Assembly (NCBI GenBank): GCA_021790415.1
Contig: JAJYDZ010000028.1
Coordinates: 1 to 10,665 of the forward strand
Direction: 5' to 3'
DNA: 10,665 nt
Source of the DNA: Thermoplasmata archaeon
Lineage (GTDB): Archaea; Thermoplasmatota; Thermoplasmata; Thermoplasmatales; Thermoplasmataceae
Shown: piece after piece, positions 7,412 to 10,665 of the stretch
How the letters are laid out: every line of letters starts with the position of its first letter
How positions within the stretch are numbered: position 1 is the first letter of the stretch
Notes under the pieces: generated by a model
What the model was told of the DNA's origin: nothing
Seen by the model: the letters and a program-made list of their open reading frames with translations, nothing else
The model's database searches: none
Program-made: the position numbers and the translations under genes

Positions 7412-7618
7412 ATGCTTTATGACGGTAACATAACATGCCCTTTCTGTAATCACAAAGGTAAGGATTATAAACTTGTGAAAGAATGGACTCATGGACTCCA
7501 CCTTGTTAATAGTGTAGTCTGCCCTTCATGTGGTAACCAGTTTAGATTTTATTGGGGCGAACGGAAAGATGGAACACATTTTGAATACACAATACCATCA
7601 TCCTCAAAAGGTGAATAG
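7412..7618 (+). CDS. zinc-ribbon protein upstream of the endonuclease
   Basis: This 68-aa protein has two CPxC knuckles, CPFC (C9, C12) and CPSC (C37, C40), spaced as in a zinc ribbon with beta strands between them. The aromatic stretch FRFYWGE follows the second knuckle. Such small ribbons bind nucleic acid or protein. Its stop codon directly touches the TTG start of the endonuclease, and the endonuclease ribosome site lies inside this gene, so the two are translationally coupled. It may regulate the restriction system as controller proteins do, or be an accessory subunit of the nuclease. No helix-turn-helix of the usual C-protein kind is present. Confidence 0.65.
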   Translation: MLYDGNITCPFCNHKGKDYKLVKEWTHGLHLVNSVVCPSCGNQFRFYWGERKDGTHFEYTIPSSSKGE

Positions 7619-8356
7619 TTGCCACTATCTAATAAAGACCTTGAAACATTGGAAAAAGATTACTTCGATCAACTGTATTTTTACTTGAAGTCAAACGAGC
7701 AAAGAATGATGAACGGATTAAACTCAAAAGATTCGATCCGCAGTGATTGGATTTCCAAATATGAGGAGGGTGCCCAGCAAAGAAAAAACTCTGACATAGC
7801 ACGGGGTGCGGAACGCATATTTTATTGGCTTTTGACGACTATATGGGTACCAAATTCGTCGCCAATAGGCTCAGATCTTTTTTTCGAAACCTATAATGCA
7901 TTTGTTCATATTGACACAAAAACGGCAAATGTTCTCAACAAATCAGACTACAAAGGAAAGGTGGCACTAAGTGCTAATCAGACGAGCTACGAGGCGGGCC
8001 ACACGCATACAGGAACCCAAACATCTGTCCATGCCAGCCTCCCACAATATTATAACCTAGGTAGTGAGACTGAAAAACCATGTCTTACCTATATTATTCA
8101 AATCATTCATGACATATCAAGCATGGAAATTATAGCTGTTTTATTGATAAGCATTCCAAATGGTCAACTTTACGATGTTTATGGAGATAAAATCGTGGGA
8201 GCGGGTAAAGGCAAGGACGTATCCCTGCGTTATGAGTACAAGGAGATACCTTTTTTCAAAATACTGGGTGATAATTACTACAGGGTAAAATTTCTCTATC
8301 ACAGGGCTGGTAGCATTTCAAAGGAGGATATCACCTCAAGTACTTACATAACTTAA
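7619..8356 (+). CDS. type II restriction endonuclease, PD-(D/E)XK fold
   Basis: This 245-aa protein is the likely nuclease of the restriction-modification pair. The active-site pattern is D86 (PIGSD, 82-86) followed after 12 residues by D99-x-K101 (HIDTKT, 97-102). E65 in a preceding helix (ARGAERIFYWLL) may be an additional acidic residue. NQTSYE (120-125) follows the core, as in several type II enzymes. The start is TTG, supported by AGGTGA at 7609-7614, four bases upstream. It converges on the methyltransferase and the two stop codons overlap in TTAA, which leaves no room for a terminator. The recognition sequence cannot be read from the protein. The nuclease fold is seen; the assignment as partner of the methyltransferase rests on adjacency. 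Confidence 0.8.
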   Translation: MPLSNKDLETLEKDYFDQLYFYLKSNEQRMMNGLNSKDSIRSDWISKYEEGAQQRKNSDIARGAERIFYWLLTTIWVPNSSPIGSDLFFETYNAFVHIDTKTANVLNKSDYKGKVALSANQTSYEAGHTHTGTQTSVHASLPQYYNLGSETEKPCLTYIIQIIHDISSMEIIAVLLISIPNGQLYDVYGDKIVGAGKGKDVSLRYEYKEIPFFKILGDNYYRVKFLYHRAGSISKEDITSSTYIT

Positions 8357-9627
8357 ATCAATTTTTGAACATCCGACTTAAACCTTTTTTCCATAATATC
8401 TACATATTCTTTGTTAATTTCGATCATTATCGACTTTCTTCCCAATTCCATGGCCACTTTCCCGGTCGTCCCACTCCCCGCAAAAGGATCCATTACAATT
8501 CCCATCGGAGGGCAGGCAGACCTAACAATTCTTTCAACTAACGCTTCTGGAAAAATAGCAAAATGAGCCTCCGAAATCTTATCTGTATTTATTGCCCACA
8601 TATCTCCAGGATTTTTCCCTAGGGGATGTTTCATGACCGCCTGCAAGACATAATGCACTTTTGTTAATTTCTCATCATATCTGTCGTCGAAATTCAATAT
8701 CTTTTTAAGTTTTAACCAATCTTCTGGACTAGGCACGGTCCTCCCCCCTCTATCTGTTCTGAACCAATGTCCTGCAGTGTGTTTGTACTCTAACATTTTG
8801 TCAATTTTACTCGGTGTAAGATGAGCTTTTTTTCTATAATCACGAAGGTAGTTTATTATCTCAAGCTCATCATGAGATGTTGGCTTGAAAACCCTTTGCT
8901 TTGAATACGTGTATCCAAACAGCGATGCTCTGGCCCCGGGGGAAGCTCCTCTATTAATTTCTTCACCCTTGAACTTTCCTTCATACTTTTTATTATATCG
9001 CTCCAGCATCGGCAACAATTTTTCGTACTCTTTTTCTGACACAATTCTTGGAAGTTCGTCTGGTATATCTGGTTCATCCGTTTTGTGTTTCTCCCTCACC
9101 TCGTCCAAATCAAAGTAATATTCTGGTGTAAGATAATTTCCAGTATCTTTCACCAAAAAGAATACTGGTTCCCAAGTGTTTGTGAACCGGTCTGTGAAAC
9201 CAGAAGGCATGTGGTCCGGTTTATACCATACAATAAAGTTTCTCAATACCCAACCTGTTTCCTGTAGTCTTATTACAAGCCTAGAAGGGATCATAAGGAG
9301 TTGTTTTTTCTTACTATTGTACTTATCACCAATGTTGAGAAAATATGAACCACTTTCCTTGAGCACGAAATTGATTTTTTTCGAGATACGAACCAATTTA
9401 TTGACATACTTAGCATAGGTTTCTTCCCTGCCTATCTGTTTAGCTACTTTGTAATCTCTCATTTGCCAATATGGAGGGGATGTTACTACAAGATCGATGC
9501 TTTCTCTTGGGATGTAAGAAATAATTTTTGAAACATCTCCATTAAGAATCAGAGGTGTGGAATCTGTATTATTGGGATTAAGGTAATCGTCGATCCGATT
9601 TCTTATAGACTGCTGTTTATTGACCAT
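8353..9627 (-). CDS. beta-class DNA methyltransferase, probably N4-cytosine
   Basis: This 424-aa protein transfers a methyl group from S-adenosylmethionine to an exocyclic amino group in DNA. Catalytic motif IV TSPPYW (49-54) is near the N-terminus. The cofactor motif DPFAGSGTTG (380-389), followed by a GRKSIMIEIN-type motif, is near the C-terminus; this order is the beta class. SPPY with tryptophan points to N4-cytosine, though N6-adenine is not excluded. The end also matches the family pattern (GDMWAINT, EAHFAIFP, LVERIV). The middle, about 175-320, should hold the target-recognition region, including a helix-turn-helix-like part (HLTPSKIDKMLE...PSPEDWLKLKKIL). The ATG at 9627 is preferred because GAGGT lies shortly upstream of it; a TTG at 9633 is too close to that site. 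The first 11 bases overlap the AbrB-like gene, so the two are coupled. It should protect host sites from the convergent nuclease. Confidence 0.9.
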   Translation of the reverse strand: MVNKQQSIRNRIDDYLNPNNTDSTPLILNGDVSKIISYIPRESIDLVVTSPPYWQMRDYKVAKQIGREETYAKYVNKLVRISKKINFVLKESGSYFLNIGDKYNSKKKQLLMIPSRLVIRLQETGWVLRNFIVWYKPDHMPSGFTDRFTNTWEPVFFLVKDTGNYLTPEYYFDLDEVREKHKTDEPDIPDELPRIVSEKEYEKLLPMLERYNKKYEGKFKGEEINRGASPGARASLFGYTYSKQRVFKPTSHDELEIINYLRDYRKKAHLTPSKIDKMLEYKHTAGHWFRTDRGGRTVPSPEDWLKLKKILNFDDRYDEKLTKVHYVLQAVMKHPLGKNPGDMWAINTDKISEAHFAIFPEALVERIVRSACPPMGIVMDPFAGSGTTGKVAMELGRKSIMIEINKEYVDIMEKRFKSDVQKLI

Positions 9628-9838
9628 TTTCAACCTCTTTATTAATTCTTGAATTAGCGGCCCTTATGATAATGACCTTTATGATGCCCTCGTTCAAAGA
9701 TTCTATCTCCCAATGCAATCCATCCCCTCGTACCAAGTGCAATGATTTGACAACAAATGAAGGTATCGTAACCCTAAGCGAATCGCTGCTGGTCTTGGCA
9801 TTGACTAATTTTGTTGTTTCACCTTTTGTTCTTGACAT
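9617..9838 (-). CDS. AbrB/MazE-like swapped-hairpin DNA-binding protein
   Basis: This is a 73-aa protein whose residues 12-58 fit the SpoVT/AbrB swapped-hairpin barrel: SLRVTIPSFVVKSLHLVRGDGL (20-41), then strands HWEIE and IIKVIIIRA. The (S/L)RVTIP...L.L..GD pattern is the family core. Such proteins bind DNA as dimers and act as repressors or antitoxins. It is transcribed first in a two-gene unit and overlaps the methyltransferase start by 11 bases. No toxin-like partner is adjacent, so a control protein for the methyltransferase is the simplest reading. The start codon lies about where transcription should begin, consistent with a leaderless message. Confidence 0.8.
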   Translation of the reverse strand: MSRTKGETTKLVNAKTSSDSLRVTIPSFVVKSLHLVRGDGLHWEIESLNEGIIKVIIIRAANSRINKEVENGQ

Positions 9839-9861
9839 TCTACCTATATATTGATAACTTG

Positions 9862-9873
9862 CTTATAAATATA
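9862..9873 (-). promoter_or_regulatory. TATA promoter of the AbrB-methyltransferase unit
   Basis: On the minus strand the sequence TATATTTATAAG lies about 25-35 bases before the ATG at 9838. This is a good archaeal TATA element, with the transcript start expected within a few bases of the start codon. No Shine-Dalgarno site precedes that ATG, which fits leaderless translation. Confidence 0.55.
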
Positions 9874-9927
9874 CCTATTCACATGCCGATAATCGATAGC
9901 GCTAGATCTGGAAGACTTAAGAAATAG

Positions 9928-10040
9928 GGTGAGAATTGGATAGTGTCATCACAGAGTGGACTTGGGAATTATGTAGGTAGTTCCGCAACAAAAGAACTAA
10001 TTTGTACATGCCCTGATTTTGAGAACAGGCACGTAAGATA
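9928..10040 (+). pseudogene. remnant of a SWIM-finger transposase N-terminus
   Basis: An open frame after a stop at 9925 reads GENWIVSSQSGLGNYV, then ICTCPDFENRHVR. This matches what I recall of the N-terminus of archaeal transposases with a SWIM zinc finger (VxSQSGxGxY, then CTCPDFxxR and CKH). The CKH part is missing: the frame continues as YSISFLL and stops at 10096. The next frame continues instead as a NYN-like segment. No DDE catalytic domain follows. This is a decayed fragment and cannot be functional. The family call rests on pattern memory only. Confidence 0.45.
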
Positions 10041-10199
10041 CAGCATATCATTCTTATTAACGGAGATAGCGATTTTGTTCCCGCGGTGCAGTCTTTAAAG
10101 GAGGGGGAGTCTTGGTTCACCTCAGACATGCGGAAACTTACAGCAAGGGACTCTCTCAAACCCGTGATTCCAGTGGACTACTTTTTTCATGAGCGTTAA
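10023..10199 (+). pseudogene. remnant of a NYN/LabA-like nuclease C-terminus
   Basis: This frame, which follows a stop at 10020, reads HIILINGDSDFVPAVQSLKEGE and later PVIPVDYFFHER. GDSDFVPAV is the hallmark of the NYN (LabA-like PIN) ribonuclease core, where the aspartates bind metal. The N-terminal half of the domain with its other aspartates is absent, no start codon or ribosome site is seen, and the piece between the motif and the end is shorter than usual. It overlaps the SWIM-like fragment in a different frame, so the junction looks like a recombination scar. An entire missing N-terminus makes function unlikely. Confidence 0.4.
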
Positions 10200-10427
10200 T
10201 AGAGTTTGATGGAAAGCGCGGGTATCGCCGCTGATCACCAACCTGACGAGTTCCTGAAGGCATCCTTTCATTTTTCATGAAATTTCTCTCATGATCTAGA
10301 TCCTGATCTTTTCTTTATACAAAATTCGGGATACTATCAATTACAAAGGGAACATCAAGAATGCAGACTCGCTTTCAATAATATTTGATAAAGCGAAGTA
10401 CACATTAAGCAGGAATCTGCAGTCAAT
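10200..10427. other. intergenic stretch with repeat arm only
   Basis: Apart from the inverted-repeat arm at 10272-10342, I see no gene, RNA or clear promoter here. Short frames on both strands are interrupted and have no recognisable motif. Confidence 0.5.
10272..10342 (+). repeat. right arm of the inverted repeat flanking the island
   Basis: This is the plus-strand counterpart of the minus strand at 156-228. It contains the TTTTCATGAAATTT block (10272-10296) and the ACAAAATTC block (10319-10342), with a spacer two bases shorter than in the left arm. The copies have diverged by substitutions and a small gap, which suggests an old duplication. Together the arms bracket both the Argonaute operon and the restriction-modification genes. 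Confidence 0.65.
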
Positions 10428-10610
10428 CTAGTGGAATATTTCCTTTACAAGCCGGAAATAAATCTTAGAAAGAGCCTCGACCTCGCTACGGACCCTGTTC
10501 CTGATGCCTTCAAAATCATTTTCATCCGCCATTTCCCAAACACCTTTTCCTGTTGTCTTAAGACCTCCCTCTATTTTAAACCTGTTCACGATGGAGTTTG
10601 TAGTAACAGG
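10428..10610 (-). pseudogene. 60-codon C-terminal gene fragment, family unknown
   Basis: The minus-strand frame from 10610 to the TAG at 10428 reads like real protein: TTNSIVNRFKIEGGLKTTGK, then a helical acidic/basic end (DFEGIRNRVRSEVEAL...). It has a stop immediately upstream at 10611 and no ribosome site; the only usable start would be GTG at 10587. TTNSIVN could be the TTN motif near the end of a DDE transposase, and the GGLKTTGKGVW part could equally be the wing of a winged-helix domain. I cannot choose between these. It is most likely the broken end of a longer gene. Confidence 0.3.
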
Positions 10611-10665
10611 CTATAAGAGGTTTGGACGATTTTTATTAAAGTATGGGATAGCTACTTCGGAAAGA

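Noticed and set aside
8856..9418. Several open frames of 60-80 codons on both strands inside the methyltransferase gene
   Set aside because: They are alternative frames of a clearly coding region and show no motif or ribosome site of their own.
9628..9633. TTG start for the methyltransferase
   Set aside because: The GAGGT site touches this TTG; spacing is right only for the ATG at 9627.
9917..10159. 80-codon minus-strand frame in the right flank
   Set aside because: The plus strand of the same DNA shows recognisable SWIM-like and NYN-like residues, while the minus-strand product has none.
10431..10616. 61-codon plus-strand frame near the right end
   Set aside because: The minus-strand frame over the same bases has a far more protein-like composition, so this is probably its shadow.
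1..10665. CRISPR array, tRNA or rRNA genes
   Set aside because: No regularly spaced direct repeats and no cloverleaf or conserved RNA segments were noticed when reading both strands.

Overview
The window looks like accessory chromosomal DNA of an archaeon, possibly from the Thermoplasmata, though the lineage is a guess. The DNA is A+T rich, arginine is mostly encoded by AGA/AGG and isoleucine often by ATA. Several genes have an archaeal-type TATA element about 25 bases upstream of the start codon, or GGAG/AGGTGA Shine-Dalgarno sites inside tightly packed operons. No housekeeping gene is visible. The content is that of a defence island.

Left flank (1-322): no convincing gene. It holds one arm of a diverged inverted repeat (156-228) and, just before the first gene, imperfect palindromes that could be regulator operators.

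Main operon (323-7348, + strand): a ribbon-helix-helix DNA-binding protein; a long prokaryotic Argonaute (pAgo) with N, PAZ-like, MID and PIWI regions and an apparently complete DEDD catalytic set; an unrecognised 136-aa helical protein; an HEXXH zinc metalloprotease-like protein; an 893-aa UvrD/AddA-type helicase fused to a RecB-type PD-(D/E)XK nuclease; and a 47-aa small ORF with a strong ribosome-binding site. Inferred model: the helicase-nuclease makes or feeds DNA ends and guides to the Argonaute, the RHH protein controls expression, and the protease with its 136-aa partner is a regulatory or effector arm. I do not recognise this combination as a described system, and it is the best candidate here for something new.

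Second module (7412-9838): a type II restriction-modification system. On the + strand a 68-aa zinc-ribbon protein abuts a PD-(D/E)XK endonuclease. Convergently, on the - strand, an AbrB/MazE-like protein overlaps the start of a beta-class amino-methyltransferase of probable N4-cytosine type. The two converging units share their stop-codon DNA (TTAA), and each enzyme is preceded by a small putative regulator.

Right flank (9877-10665): no intact gene. It carries decayed pieces: a SWIM-finger transposase N-terminus running into a NYN/LabA-like nuclease fragment, the second inverted-repeat arm (10272-10342), and a 60-codon C-terminal fragment on the - strand. The repeat arms and gene debris suggest that the roughly 10-kb defence block was carried in by, or inserted next to, mobile DNA.
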